Shown here in pieces: positions 20,008-30,100 of a stretch of DNA of 64,000 nucleotides. The position numbers and the translations under genes are program-made. The notes below the pieces were generated by a model that worked only from the letters and a program-made list of their open reading frames with translations, did no database searches and had not been told where the DNA came from. How positions within the stretch are numbered: the stretch's first letter is position 1; each line of letters opens with the position of its first letter. Origin of the DNA: Flectobacillus rivi (GTDB taxonomy: Bacteria > Bacteroidota > Bacteroidia > Cytophagales > Spirosomataceae); contig NZ_JASHIE010000006.1 in NCBI RefSeq assembly GCF_030056655.1, positions 186,001 through 250,000 on the forward strand, given 5' to 3'.

Positions 20008-20373
20008 TTAATGCTTCTGTTCGTTGACAATTTTTTCTAAATCTACCCAGGCTCCTCCATTAAAGACTTTTTTGAACCCTTTTTCTCGAAGAATATGCTC
20101 AACTTTTACACTTCTTAATCCATGGGAGCAAGTAGTAATATAGGTTTTGGAAGAGTCGAGTTCTGTGTATCGTTCTCGAATGGTGCCTAGAGATATGTTA
20201 ATTGAGCCTGCAATATGACCTATGGCATACTCATCGGGTGTTCGGACGTCTAATATGATTGCGCCATTGGCAATTTTTTTATCCAGTCCTTCTGATAACA
20301 TCACGAAACGATAGGTTCGGTATCCTACATAAATAAGAAGGATAGAAACAGTGACAATAATCGCTATTTTCAT
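20008..20373 (-). CDS. Membrane-anchored rhodanese-like protein
   Basis: This 121-aa protein has an N-terminal membrane helix (about residues 3-20) and a rhodanese domain with the active-site loop TTCSHGLRS, Cys about 90. Rhodaneses move sulfane sulfur. Its ATG overlaps the stop of the upstream membrane gene (20370-20373). Confidence 0.85.
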   Translation of the reverse strand: MKIAIIVTVSILLIYVGYRTYRFVMLSEGLDKKIANGAIILDVRTPDEYAIGHIAGSINISLGTIRERYTELDSSKTYITTCSHGLRSVKVEHILREKGFKKVFNGGAWVDLEKIVNEQKH

Positions 20374-20681
20374 GATTCCTTTATGTTTTTGAAAATTTTA
20401 TAGTCAATATAAAAAGTACCGAAAGGGATAAAACACGCGACTATGATCTTCCAAGTGGTTGTTCTAAATTTCCAGTTTTGTTCTATCGCCAAACTCATTG
20501 TATTGAGTACAAATACCAGAAAAATTGCCCCATGAATAGGACCCAAAAATTTCGAGAGAGCAGGATTATGAAAAAGATGTTTCATGGGAATCGCCACGAA
20601 AATGAGCACCAAAAGAGATAGCCCTTCTAAGAAACCGATGATGCGTATACGTCCAAGTTTTGTTTTGAATAATGTGAGCAT
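20370..20681 (-). CDS. DUF3817-like membrane protein
   Basis: This 103-aa protein has three hydrophobic helices (about 15-35, 45-65, 78-95) and the GFLEGLSLLVLIFVAIPMKH start typical of DUF3817 proteins. Function is unknown. It is in the TetR-linked operon with the rhodanese. Confidence 0.75.
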   Translation of the reverse strand: MLTLFKTKLGRIRIIGFLEGLSLLVLIFVAIPMKHLFHNPALSKFLGPIHGAIFLVFVLNTMSLAIEQNWKFRTTTWKIIVACFIPFGTFYIDYKIFKNIKES

Positions 20682-20710
20682 ATAGGATGAAAATTAAAAG
20701 ATGAGGAGTT

Positions 20711-21169
20711 CTACCTGAAATAAGGTCGGTGTGCAAATGGCGAAAATGGCCAGGGTATAGCAATGAAAATAATCAAGAGCGATACCGAAAACCAAACAAG
20801 CATAGTCCTGAATTTTTCGGAATCGGTGGTTTGCCGCTTTGATTTGGCAGACCCAATCGTAATAAGAACTATGGCAATTAGCATTAAAGTGCTATGAATA
20901 AGGCTAAAGAAAGTCATTTCGAATCGTTGAACCGCTTCTTTAAAATGCTGCATAAAATACCTGACAATAGGACTATTGAAATATAGGGTCATGCCAATCA
21001 TCAATTGGATATGAGCAATAGTAGCAGTCCAATGTCGTATAGTATTATCCGTTTTTGAAAAAGTCGCTTTCGTGGAATAGCCCCGATACGCTCGATACAG
21101 CGCTAGCATTAGGCTCGCCAAAACGAGCCACCGCATGAAGTTGTGATAAAAAGTAAGTGTTTGATACAT
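20711..21169 (-). CDS. Four-helix membrane protein
   Basis: This 152-aa protein starts at ATG 21169 (21193 is an alternative). It has four hydrophobic helices and conserved-looking His residues (FYHNFMRWLV, HFKE). It is the first gene of the operon 21169-19793, directly downstream of the 38-bp palindrome. Confidence 0.7.
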   Translation of the reverse strand: MYQTLTFYHNFMRWLVLASLMLALYRAYRGYSTKATFSKTDNTIRHWTATIAHIQLMIGMTLYFNSPIVRYFMQHFKEAVQRFEMTFFSLIHSTLMLIAIVLITIGSAKSKRQTTDSEKFRTMLVWFSVSLLIIFIAIPWPFSPFAHRPYFR

Positions 21170-21196
21170 CGCTTGATTTGTTTGATGTAACAAAGG

Positions 21197-21234
21197 TATT
21201 CAAAAAACATACTAATTAGTATGTTTTTTGAATA
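21197..21234. promoter_or_regulatory. 38-bp perfect palindrome, candidate TetR operator
   Basis: The core ACATACTAATTAGTATGT is flanked by A6/T6 and TATTC/GAATA to give a palindrome with no mismatch over 38 bp. It lies between the TetR stop and the first gene of the next unit, the usual place for a TetR-type operator. The ACATACTNNNTAGTATGT form resembles operators of TetR proteins. Confidence 0.7.
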
Positions 21235-21240
21235 AAAAAA

Positions 21241-21831
21241 TTATCTCAGTGAATCAAGATAGGACTTAAGCTCCTTTAAGTAAGGTAGATACACGGTTTT
21301 ACTATTCTCTAACTTGCCAAAATTTCGGATGCCCCAGTAGCTTGACATCACAAACATGGTTACACTTTGGGCATTCACATCTGGTCTAACAAGTCCATTT
21401 TGTTGACCTTTTTCAATGGCCACAATCATGTGAGTATTCCATAGCTGAGTAATTTCATACAATGCTAAGCTAAAATCCGAATGCCAAGGTGTCATTTCTT
21501 GCGTGAAATTGGCAGCAGGACAGCCATATTCTACCTTTAAAAAATCATTTTCAAGTAACAGATGTTGCATCAATTGATAAATGGCATCTAGCGGATTTTC
21601 ATTGTTTTGAAGAGGTTCAATAAAACCAGCGGTTAGTTGTGGCTTAAGCAACTCATTGATTATCGCCAAGCCCATTTCATCTTTAGTTTTGAAATGGTAA
21701 TAAAAAGCGCCTTTGGTTACTTTGGTCGTAGCAATGATATCATCTATGCTAGTGGTTTGATAGCCTTTTGCATAAATTAATTCAAATGCTTTTTGTAAAA
21801 TCATTAATCGTGTTGCCGCTGATTTTTTCAT
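21241..21831 (-). CDS. TetR-family transcriptional regulator
   Basis: This 196-aa protein has an N-terminal TetR helix-turn-helix with YAKGYQTTSIDDIIATTKVTKGAFYYHFKTKDEM (about residues 19-50; shown as family signature) and an alpha-helical ligand domain. ATG 21831 is preferred over 21846. It precedes the membrane/rhodanese genes, with the palindrome at 21197-21234 in between, so it probably represses them. Confidence 0.9.
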   Translation of the reverse strand: MKKSAATRLMILQKAFELIYAKGYQTTSIDDIIATTKVTKGAFYYHFKTKDEMGLAIINELLKPQLTAGFIEPLQNNENPLDAIYQLMQHLLLENDFLKVEYGCPAANFTQEMTPWHSDFSLALYEITQLWNTHMIVAIEKGQQNGLVRPDVNAQSVTMFVMSSYWGIRNFGKLENSKTVYLPYLKELKSYLDSLR

Positions 21832-21933
21832 AGTTTGTAAAATCAAATTTTTGATTTTGGCATTCAGTAAATGGTCTCATAAACAATGTTTTACCAAAAA
21901 CTGAATGCCCAAATCAGGTAGCCCTGTAATTGT

Positions 21934-22527
21934 CTATATTTTCTTTAGAATACCTTTGTCAACACTTTCGTTGATTAGATTTTCGGCATAATCCCAAATG
22001 ACTTCAGAACCTTCTTTAATAACCTTTTTCTTGTTGAACACTTTGTCGTAGTCAACACCAAACTCCGCCCAAGTACCACCATTGTTGGAAGTATTTTGCA
22101 ATAGTGGTTCTAATCTATCCATACTTTTAGCAAATTTAGCTTCCTTAGTTTCACCAGCTTCAAACTCTTCCCAAATCTCAATTAATTCTTCAGCTTGTGC
22201 CTCAGGAAGCAGACCAAAAATACGATTAGCAGCCAATCTTTCCTCATCGGTATTGGTATGATTTTTTTGCGTATCGTAAATAAAAGTGTCACCCGCATCA
22301 ATCTCTACAATATCATGAATCAGAAGCATTTTAATCACTTTTAAAACATCAATATTTTCGTTTGAGTGTTCAGCCAAAACTACCGCCATAATCGCCAAAT
22401 GCCAACTATGTTCGGCATCATTTTCGTTTCTATCGCTATTGAAAAGCTTTGTTTTTCTTTGAATATACTTAACCTTATCAATTTCTTTGATAAAGGCAAT
22501 TTGCTTGAGTAAATTATCAGAAATCAT
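21934..22527 (-). CDS. HD-domain phosphohydrolase (YfbR-like)
   Basis: This 197-aa protein has the HD metal site: AEHSWHLA (His near 38), LLIHDIVEIDAGD (His-Asp near 68) and a later Asp (SMDRLEP). This matches HD5/YfbR-like 5'-deoxynucleotidase and oxetanocin A-like hydrolases. It probably removes phosphate from a nucleotide; substrate not determined. Confidence 0.82.
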   Translation of the reverse strand: MISDNLLKQIAFIKEIDKVKYIQRKTKLFNSDRNENDAEHSWHLAIMAVVLAEHSNENIDVLKVIKMLLIHDIVEIDAGDTFIYDTQKNHTNTDEERLAANRIFGLLPEAQAEELIEIWEEFEAGETKEAKFAKSMDRLEPLLQNTSNNGGTWAEFGVDYDKVFNKKKVIKEGSEVIWDYAENLINESVDKGILKKI

Positions 22528-22775
22528 CTTGACCTAGTTTAATGTTAAATACAAAGGTAATAATTCATGGTATAGAATAATGTTTTTGAGTTGGGCTATT
22601 CTATCTAAGAAAAAACTTGAGTTAGAGAATTTTGAAATGGAAGTAATTTAACAACTATTGTTAATAGTAATTTTCATTGAAAATATTGTAATAATAAGGA
22701 CAAAAGTTTTACATTTGTCTAATGTCTCAATTTGTTACATTAGAAATTTATTACTCAATTATTTACTATCCAATT

Positions 22776-23777
22776 ATGAAATATCTTTATTGTTTTCGCA
22801 ATGTACTTTTGCTGGTGATGGTTTTAGCGTTTAAAGTTAATTCGTACGCACAAGCACCCAAAAAGCATTATCCAATCATCGACGTACATGTGCATGCGTT
22901 CAAGGCTAGTCCCAATACGGCAGATCTTTGCCCTTGGTTTTTGAAAAATATGCCAGGTGCAGACCCGCATAATCATGGTGATAATCCATCAATTTTTAAT
23001 TTGGACTGCCCAGATCCCTTGAAGGCTGCTAAAACCGATAAGGAAATGCAAGATGCCTTGTTGGCAACTGCCGAGCGACTCAATGTTACGATGATTGTGA
23101 GTGGCGATGCCAGTGTGATTCATAATTGGCATAAAGCAGCACCTAACCGTATTATTCCATCTTTAGGTATTAGTAGCAATAAGGATATGACAGTAAAAGC
23201 ATTCGAAGATTCGTTGACAGCTGGCTTTTATAAAGTAATGGGAGAGGTAGCACCACAGTATCAGGGAATGTCTCCGAGTGATGTTAGTCTAGATGAGTAT
23301 TTTGCGGTTGCTGAGCGCTTGGGGGTGCCTGTGGGTATTCACATGGGTACGGGTGGAAACGGCAATATCAATATCAGTAATCCAAAATACCGTGCTTCGT
23401 TGGGGCGTCCTTTTTTGTTGGAGGATATGTTGGCTAAACATCCAAAATTAAAAATTTGGGTAATGCACGCAGGCTACCCAATGGCCGATGAAATGATTGC
23501 CTTGATGGGTGCAAATGCCTATGTATATGTCGATTTGGCAGGTTTTATTTGGAGTTATCCTCTAGAAGAAATCCATGCGTATTTGAAAAGACTCGTTCAA
23601 GCAGGTTTTGGAAAAAGAATTTTGTACGGAACAGATCTTATGATTTGGCCAAAATTGTTGGAGACTTCTATCCAAGTAATTGAAAGCGCCAACTATTTGT
23701 CAGAAGACCAAAAAAGAGATATTTTCTTTAACAATGCGGTAAGATTCTTCAATTTAGACGCCAGTAAGTTTAAATAA
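22776..23777 (+). CDS. Secreted amidohydrolase-family protein
   Basis: This 333-aa protein starts at ATG 22776 with a signal peptide ending SYAQ. It has the amidohydrolase metal motif IIDVHVHAF, a further IHMGTG segment, a VMHAGYP His and a terminal YGTDLMIW Asp. It resembles Amidohydro_2 TIM-barrel hydrolases/decarboxylases. The upstream in-frame start at 22722 adds only a hydrophobic leader and is unlikely. Confidence 0.82.
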   Translation: MKYLYCFRNVLLLVMVLAFKVNSYAQAPKKHYPIIDVHVHAFKASPNTADLCPWFLKNMPGADPHNHGDNPSIFNLDCPDPLKAAKTDKEMQDALLATAERLNVTMIVSGDASVIHNWHKAAPNRIIPSLGISSNKDMTVKAFEDSLTAGFYKVMGEVAPQYQGMSPSDVSLDEYFAVAERLGVPVGIHMGTGGNGNINISNPKYRASLGRPFLLEDMLAKHPKLKIWVMHAGYPMADEMIALMGANAYVYVDLAGFIWSYPLEEIHAYLKRLVQAGFGKRILYGTDLMIWPKLLETSIQVIESANYLSEDQKRDIFFNNAVRFFNLDASKFK

Positions 23778-23789
23778 AGAAAGCAGGAG

Positions 23790-23945
23790 TAAACGTAACC
23801 CGAATTTAATGAATGTTGAATGAGTGATTATTTTTAAAATCTATGTTCTAGCAGTAGAGACGCAATGTTTTGCATCTAAAGCTGAGATTCAAAAAGCGGT
23901 CGAAAATTGTTTTCGACCGCTTTTTGATGATTTGTTTTAACTTGT
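23790..23945. repeat. Partial inverted copy of the MITE-like repeat
   Basis: The segment shares GAGTGATT, the GCAGTAGAGACGCAATG block and the AAAAGCGGTC stem with the element at 3577-3796, in opposite orientation. An 18-bp stem (23889-23906 with 23910-23927) may also terminate the amidohydrolase transcript. The gap to 24097 otherwise holds nothing recognisable. Confidence 0.6.
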
Positions 23946-24096
23946 TGATTATTAAATGTTTGTATTTTAGGTTGGCTTCTCAGAATTCTACCATAGTTCT
24001 TGTTTCTTACAAAGAATTGAGTAATAAATCTCTTTTTAACCTTTCATCTGTGTTAAACATTTTATGTAAGAGAAATATTACAAAATCCTTGAATCT

Positions 24097-25707
24097 ATGC
24101 TCAAATCGCTTGTTTTCATCGTTGCTTTCTATCTGTTTTCTTCAAATACGTTCTTGTTTGCTCAATTTAGTGCCAAGTGGGGTGATCAATCGAATGGTAC
24201 TTTTCAAAACCCCGTTTTGCCGTCCGATTTTAGTGATTTGGATGCTATTCGGGTGGGTGATGATTTTTATGCTATTTCCTCAACAATGCAATTTTCGCCT
24301 GGCATGGCAGTGCTACATTCTAAGGATTTGGTCAATTGGGAGGTAATTAGTCATGTGGTGAAGGATTTGACCCAAATAAGTCCAAAACTCAATTGGGATA
24401 AAATGGATAGCTATGGCAAAGGAATTTGGGCTGGTTCAATCCGTTTCTATAAAGGCAAATATTGGGTTTATTTTGGTACACCCGACGACGGTTTTTTTAT
24501 GAGCTCAGCCAGCAATCCAGCAGGACCATGGGAGCCACTTCACCAAGTCTGGAAGGTTTCGGGCTGGGATGATTGCTGTTCGTTTTGTGATGACGATGGA
24601 CAGATATATTTTATCGCTACCAATTTTGAACCAGATCCCATCAACCACAAAAAATACAATATTCATTTATTCAAAATGACACCTGATGGGAAAAGCATTA
24701 TCCAAGAATCTGATAGGATAATCTATCAATCGCAAGGAAGTGAGGCGAATAAACTCTATAAAATCAATGGGATGTATTACCATTTTTTTAGTGAGGTAAA
24801 AACCGAAGGACGTGTGATTATGATGGAGCGCTCGAAAAGTCTAACAGGTCCTTGGGAGGTAAAGCAACTCAATCATGTTGATAAAAAACTCGACAAAGAA
24901 CCCAATCAAGGAGGGTTGATTGAGCTCAAAAACGGACAATGGTGGTTTTTTACGCATCATGGACGCGGTGATTGGGAGGGAAGAGCCGCTAGTTTGTTGC
25001 CTGTAAACTGGGTCGCAGGTTGGCCGATTATAGGAAAAGTTGGTGCTGACACAATTGGCACAATGGTATGGTCAGGCAAAAAGCCTATCATACACCAAAC
25101 TACAAAATTAGTAAGACAAACAGAGAAGTCTTTTTCGGAAAAAATACTTTCTCCAGATTGGGAATGGAACTATCAACCAAGAGCCTCAAAATGGTCATTG
25201 AGTGCAAGAAAAGGACATTTACGTTTGTATGCTTTTCAACCTATAAATCCACAAGATACTATAGATATACTACTGAGAGCAGGAAATACGCTTACGCAAC
25301 GCAGTCTTAGAACACAAGAATGTACCGTAACGATTAAAGTAGATATTGCCAATATGAGTGATGGACAGCAGGCTGGTTTAACGCATTTTTCAACTACTTC
25401 GATTGCGAATATTGGGGTAAAACAAAGAGGAAATAAAAGACATATCGTGTTTACCTATAAAAATCAGGAGATAGTAGGACAAGAGATTAAAAGTAAAGTA
25501 ATTTGGCTAAAATCGACTTGGAATTACGACGGCATAAACCAATATTTTTACAGTTTGAACGGTAACGATTTTACTCCATTGGGATTACCAACCCAACTCA
25601 CTTGGGGAAGTTATCGTGGCGACAGAATTGGTATTTATAGTTTCAATACTCAACAAGAGAAGGGATTTATTGATGTGGATTTTGTGAAGTATTTGTTTAA
25701 GAGATAA
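24097..25707 (+). CDS. Glycoside hydrolase family 43-type protein (xylosidase/arabinosidase-like)
   Basis: This 536-aa protein has a signal peptide (1-22) and a GH43 five-bladed propeller beginning FQNPVLPSDFSDLDAIRVGD with the catalytic-base Asp region, then GSEANKLYKINGMYYHFF with the general-acid Glu (about 218). A C-terminal concanavalin-like domain (about 345-530) is typical of GH43 beta-xylosidases. It likely trims xylan or arabinan side chains. Confidence 0.85.
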   Translation: MLKSLVFIVAFYLFSSNTFLFAQFSAKWGDQSNGTFQNPVLPSDFSDLDAIRVGDDFYAISSTMQFSPGMAVLHSKDLVNWEVISHVVKDLTQISPKLNWDKMDSYGKGIWAGSIRFYKGKYWVYFGTPDDGFFMSSASNPAGPWEPLHQVWKVSGWDDCCSFCDDDGQIYFIATNFEPDPINHKKYNIHLFKMTPDGKSIIQESDRIIYQSQGSEANKLYKINGMYYHFFSEVKTEGRVIMMERSKSLTGPWEVKQLNHVDKKLDKEPNQGGLIELKNGQWWFFTHHGRGDWEGRAASLLPVNWVAGWPIIGKVGADTIGTMVWSGKKPIIHQTTKLVRQTEKSFSEKILSPDWEWNYQPRASKWSLSARKGHLRLYAFQPINPQDTIDILLRAGNTLTQRSLRTQECTVTIKVDIANMSDGQQAGLTHFSTTSIANIGVKQRGNKRHIVFTYKNQEIVGQEIKSKVIWLKSTWNYDGINQYFYSLNGNDFTPLGLPTQLTWGSYRGDRIGIYSFNTQQEKGFIDVDFVKYLFKR

Positions 25708-25777
25708 GCAGTAGTATGAATTTTGAGTTGTGAATTTTGAGCGTACGAAGGTTGAACTTTGTCATTAAAATAAAATC

Positions 25778-25812
25778 GGTGTAGTGTCAATCGTTGCGGT
25801 TGACATTACACC
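25778..25812. terminator. Hairpin after the GH43 gene
   Basis: Stem GGTGTAGTGTCAA (25778-25790) pairs with TTGACATTACACC (25800-25812), followed by A/T-rich sequence. Likely a terminator for the GH43 gene. Confidence 0.55.
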
Positions 25813-25895
25813 AAAAAATATTAATAAATAAGAAGTGTGTTGAATAAATTAGAACCTTAGTGAGCATTCTCAAAGCGCTTATTCCTAAAAAACTT

Positions 25896-26485
25896 ATGTT
25901 CAAATACCTTACAATATCGTTTCAGTTGATCCTATGTTTTAGTGCTCTTATTTATTGTACTCAAAAAGACCGCAAAACAGAATCTTCTATAACCATTGCT
26001 ATTCAAACTTTTACAGGTATTCCAGAACAGGACGTAGTGTATGTTGAGCAAAAGATAAAATCATTTTATCCGAAGGTAGTTGTCCTTCCTAAAATTAACC
26101 CTCCAAAACAAGAAATCGCTACAGGGCTGACTCAATTTTAGTATTTCTTCGTCAATCCAAGGCGGATGATTATGTTTTTATTGGTTTGACAAACAAGGAT
26201 ATTAGTAATACAAAAGGTTCGGTCAAAGATTTTGGTGTCTTGGGACTGGGATATTCTCCAGGAAAAGCCTGCGTTGCCTCAACCTTTCGTTTGGATAAAA
26301 AAGCGAGACAAGAACAACTTTTTAAAGTTGCGATTCACGAACTGGGACATACTCAAGGATTACCGCATTGTAAACAAATGCATTGTTTTATGAGAGATGC
26401 AGAAGGCAAAAATCCTACGAATGAAGAGAAGGAATTTTGTAAAGATTGTAAAAAGCAATTGCAAAAAAAGGGCTGGAAACTGTGA
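25896..26485 (+). pseudogene. Archaemetzincin-like zinc metalloprotease, frameshifted
   Basis: The first part (ATG 25896, lipoprotein-like signal SALIYCTQ) ends at a TAG at 26139-26141. The frame then continues one base shifted as RYRADSILVFLRQSKADDYVFIGLT and on to 26485. The second part has the metal site HELGHTQGLPHC and a trailing CFMRDAEGKN...FCKDCKKQ Cys set, the archaemetzincin signature. A single indel near 26105-26115 in CCAAAACAAGAAATCGC explains the break. Either decayed gene or sequencing error. Confidence 0.8.
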
Positions 26486-26739
26486 GTTCTAATTGAGTGA
26501 TTTTATCTAAAAAATGTACACTATAACATAAAGAGTTTTGCCTCTGAGGAGAATGGGGTTTATATTTCTGTTTATAGCTATAGTTTAGGTAATCTACGTA
26601 TATTGATTTTGGTTAATAAAATAATCAATATAGTTCAATGTTCTATATCGGCTGGATAGGCGGAATGAAATTTGATTAGATTATATTGTGGTTGTAAATT
26701 CGTTGGTGGCAAGCATAAAAGACAACATACAACATAAAA

Positions 26740-26975
26740 ATGACATTACAAGAAGTATCAAGTGTGATTGAACAATTTGGAAATAACTTTGTTCAAATAA
26801 CTCTCACGAACAACAGGACTATTAGTGGTATTTTGCAAAACGCATATGCAGGACATCCACAAGTCCCAAGAGGTTACACAGAACCGTATTTTTTGTTGTT
26901 AGAGTTGACTTGATTGGCAACTCAACTGAAAAATATAGTTGCGAAGAAGTTCTTGGTATAGCACAGATAAATTGA
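26740..26975 (+). pseudogene. Small hypothetical gene with a frameshift
   Basis: ATG 26740 opens a 57-codon frame (MTLQEVSSVIEQFGNNFVQ...) ending TGA 26911-26913. The shifted frame continues with VRVDLIGNSTEKYSCEEVLG to a TGA ending 26975, and has coding-like composition. A slip in the T-rich run near 26890-26897 would fuse both into one 78-79 aa protein. Unknown function. The flanking 26486-26739 and 26976-27140 show nothing else recognisable. Confidence 0.5.
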
Positions 26976-27140
26976 ATGACAAAAGAAATTAATCTTACAT
27001 TATTTGTACTTGGTAGACCTTGATATACACCAGAATCCCCACTGTAGCCATCATCGGTCCTGCTAGGGCTTGTTATAATAAAGCAAGAACATACAAGAAA
27101 GACTTCCGTTCCACTTAAAACAAATAAATAGAGAAAGTAA

Positions 27141-30100
27141 ATGAGTGATCAAGAAACAAAAAGAACAATAGACGAGGTACTTGATGTTGAGACCGGTGAA
27201 ATCATTAAGGCAGAAATATTTTTTCAAAAGACTGAATCTGAAATAATTGCATATAGAAGAAGGTTACAAGAAGCAATAGTAGGATTTGAACCGCCAAAAT
27301 TTAGGTGTGCATATTGTAATCAGTTATTAAAATTATCAGGCAAACCAACAAGACGAGGTAAGGTTTCTTTTTTTGCTCATTTGTATGACAGTGATGATTG
27401 TGAAATCAAAACAAACGGTGATTTAAGTAAAGAAGAAATTGAAGCACTTAAATACGGAAACGTTGGTGAAAGTGAAAGACACAAAGTGTTAAAAAATAAA
27501 TTAGCCTATTATTTAAGATCCACTCCAGCAATATCTAATGTGGAAGTTGAAAAAAAATTAACGAGTGAAGTCCCTTATTTGTTTTGGAGACGACCTGACG
27601 TATATGCTGAGTACGATGGAAAAAGTATTGTTTTTGAGTTACAACTATCAACTACATTTCTAAGTGTAATTATTGATAGGGATATATTTTACAGAATGAA
27701 TAATACTTTCATTGTTTGGGTATTTAATTTCTCTGACAATAAAGAATACTTGGACCTCCAAAATTTAATGGCTAAAGATATTTATTATGCTAATAAAAGA
27801 AATGCCTTTGTGTTTGACGAAAAAGCTCAAGCCATGTCCGAGGAAACAGGAGAATTACACTTGTTGTGTATTTGGTTTGAACCTTCAGTTCTAAATGGAG
27901 AAATACAACAAAATAAGAGCATTAGAAAAGAAGAATACATTAAAATATCGGATTTAAAATTTGATAGCAATGCTTATAAACCATATTACATTGATGCGGA
28001 TGCTTTATTCGCAGAATATCAGTCAGACTATTTTGAATCTAAAATAGATTTTGAAAATCTACATAAAGTACGTTTAGAAAAAATTGCCAAGAAAAATAGA
28101 GAGCGAGAACGTGATAAAGCGTTAAAAGATCAAATAATTATAGGGAAAAAAGAACAGATAATTCAGGGTGCATTTAAACTTACGCCATTTCAAAAAGGTA
28201 AAAAATGGGGTTATGAAGCAGATGGAATAGAAATAGTTGAACCTAAATATACTGATATTACCGACTTCTCAGATTCTGATTATGCAAAGGTTAAATTCAA
28301 TCGAAAGTACGGTTTTATTAACAGAGTTGGAGACTTCACCTTTGACCCAATTTTTATGGAGGCATTTAATATATACCAAAATAAATGTATTGGGAAATTC
28401 GAAAAGGATTGGTGTATTATCGACTTGGAAAATAAGTCCAGTTCGCGACTTAATTGTTATGATGTAGAAAAATTAAGTGAAAATTTTCTTAGAATTACCC
28501 ATAGGGTTACAAAAAAGGTATTTTCTGGTGTTAATTATGGAGGGTATAGAACTTATTCAAATGAGCACATAGACACTATTTCTACTTACTCTATGGTAGG
28601 AAATATAATTACTAAGTGTTTATATCACAAAGTTTATGATTATAGAAATGGAAGATTAACTTCCAAAATTAAGGAATATTACTTGTGTGAGGATATCAAC
28701 GGTGAGAGAATAAGTATAACTGAAGAAGAAAAGCAATTCATAAAAATTATTCAAATTGGCATTGTCGATAGCGACGATAATATCATTGTTCCATTTGATT
28801 TTGATACAATAGATGAGTTTATTGAAGGTAAAGCGAAAGCGAAAAAGAGCGGAAAATATGGGTATATCGATGATCAAGGACAAATTATCATACCATTTGA
28901 ATACGACTTAATCGAGGAGTTTATTGAGGGTAAAGCTAAAGCGAAAAAGAGCGGAAAATATGGGTATATCGATGATCAAGGACAAATAATCATATCATTT
29001 GAGTACGACTCAATTGAGGAGTTTATTGAAGGAATAGCTAAAGCGAAAAAGACCGGAAAATATGGGTATATCGACGATCAAGGACAAATAATCATATCAT
29101 TTGAATACGACTCAATTGAGGAGTTTATTGAGGGTAAAGCAAAAGTGAAAAAGAGCGGAAAGTATGGTTACATTGACCATCGAGGACAAATAATTATTCT
29201 AATTAAATATGATTCTATAGATGATTTTATTGATGGAAGTGCAAAAGTAAGAAGAAATTTTCACGAAGGATATATAGACATCAATGGGAATGAATTGATT
29301 CAGAATGTTCAATTCATAACAGATACCATAAGAAAAGGTGAAAAGTTTGGTAAGTGGGGACTAGAAAGTTTAGAAGGATTCTTGATCAGTCCATTTGAAT
29401 ATGATCACATAGAAGATTTTATTAATAGTAAAGCGAAAGCCAAAACAAACGGAAAATACGGTTACCTAGATGATTATGGACAAATCATCATTCCATTTGA
29501 GTACGACTCAATAGAAAATTTTATTAGCGGTAGAGCTAAAGCTAGATTGAACGGAAAATATGGCTATATCGATGAACAGGGACAAACAATCATTCCATTT
29601 GAGTACGACTCAATAGAAAATTTTATTAATGGTAGAGCCAAGGCTAGATTGAACGGAAAAGATGGATACATTGATGAAGAAGGAATAATCATCATTCCAT
29701 TTGAGTATGGGTCAATAGAAGATTTTATTGATGGTAGAGCAAAAGCAAGACTAAACGGAAAATATGGCTACATTGATGAGCAAGGAGTAACAGTCATTCC
29801 ATTTGAGTATGACCTACTAGAAAATTTTATTGAAGGTAGAGTTAAAGCAAGACTGAACGGAAAATATGGATTCATTGATGAGCAAGGAATAACAATCATT
29901 CCATGTGTGTATGACCTAATGGAGGACTTTATTGAGGGTAGAGCTAAAGTTACAGTTAACGGAAAATATGGCTACATTGATAAGCAAGGAATACAAATCA
30001 TTCCTTGTGAGTATGACTTAATAGAAGATTTTATTGAGGGTCGATCCAAAGTGAAAAAGAATGGGAAATATGGCTACATTGACGAAACAGGCATAATAGT

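Noticed and set aside
27960..27975. A GATAGCAAT match inside the WG/S1 gene resembling the module box
   Set aside because: Single box without partners at 54 or 65 bp, outside the element; likely chance.
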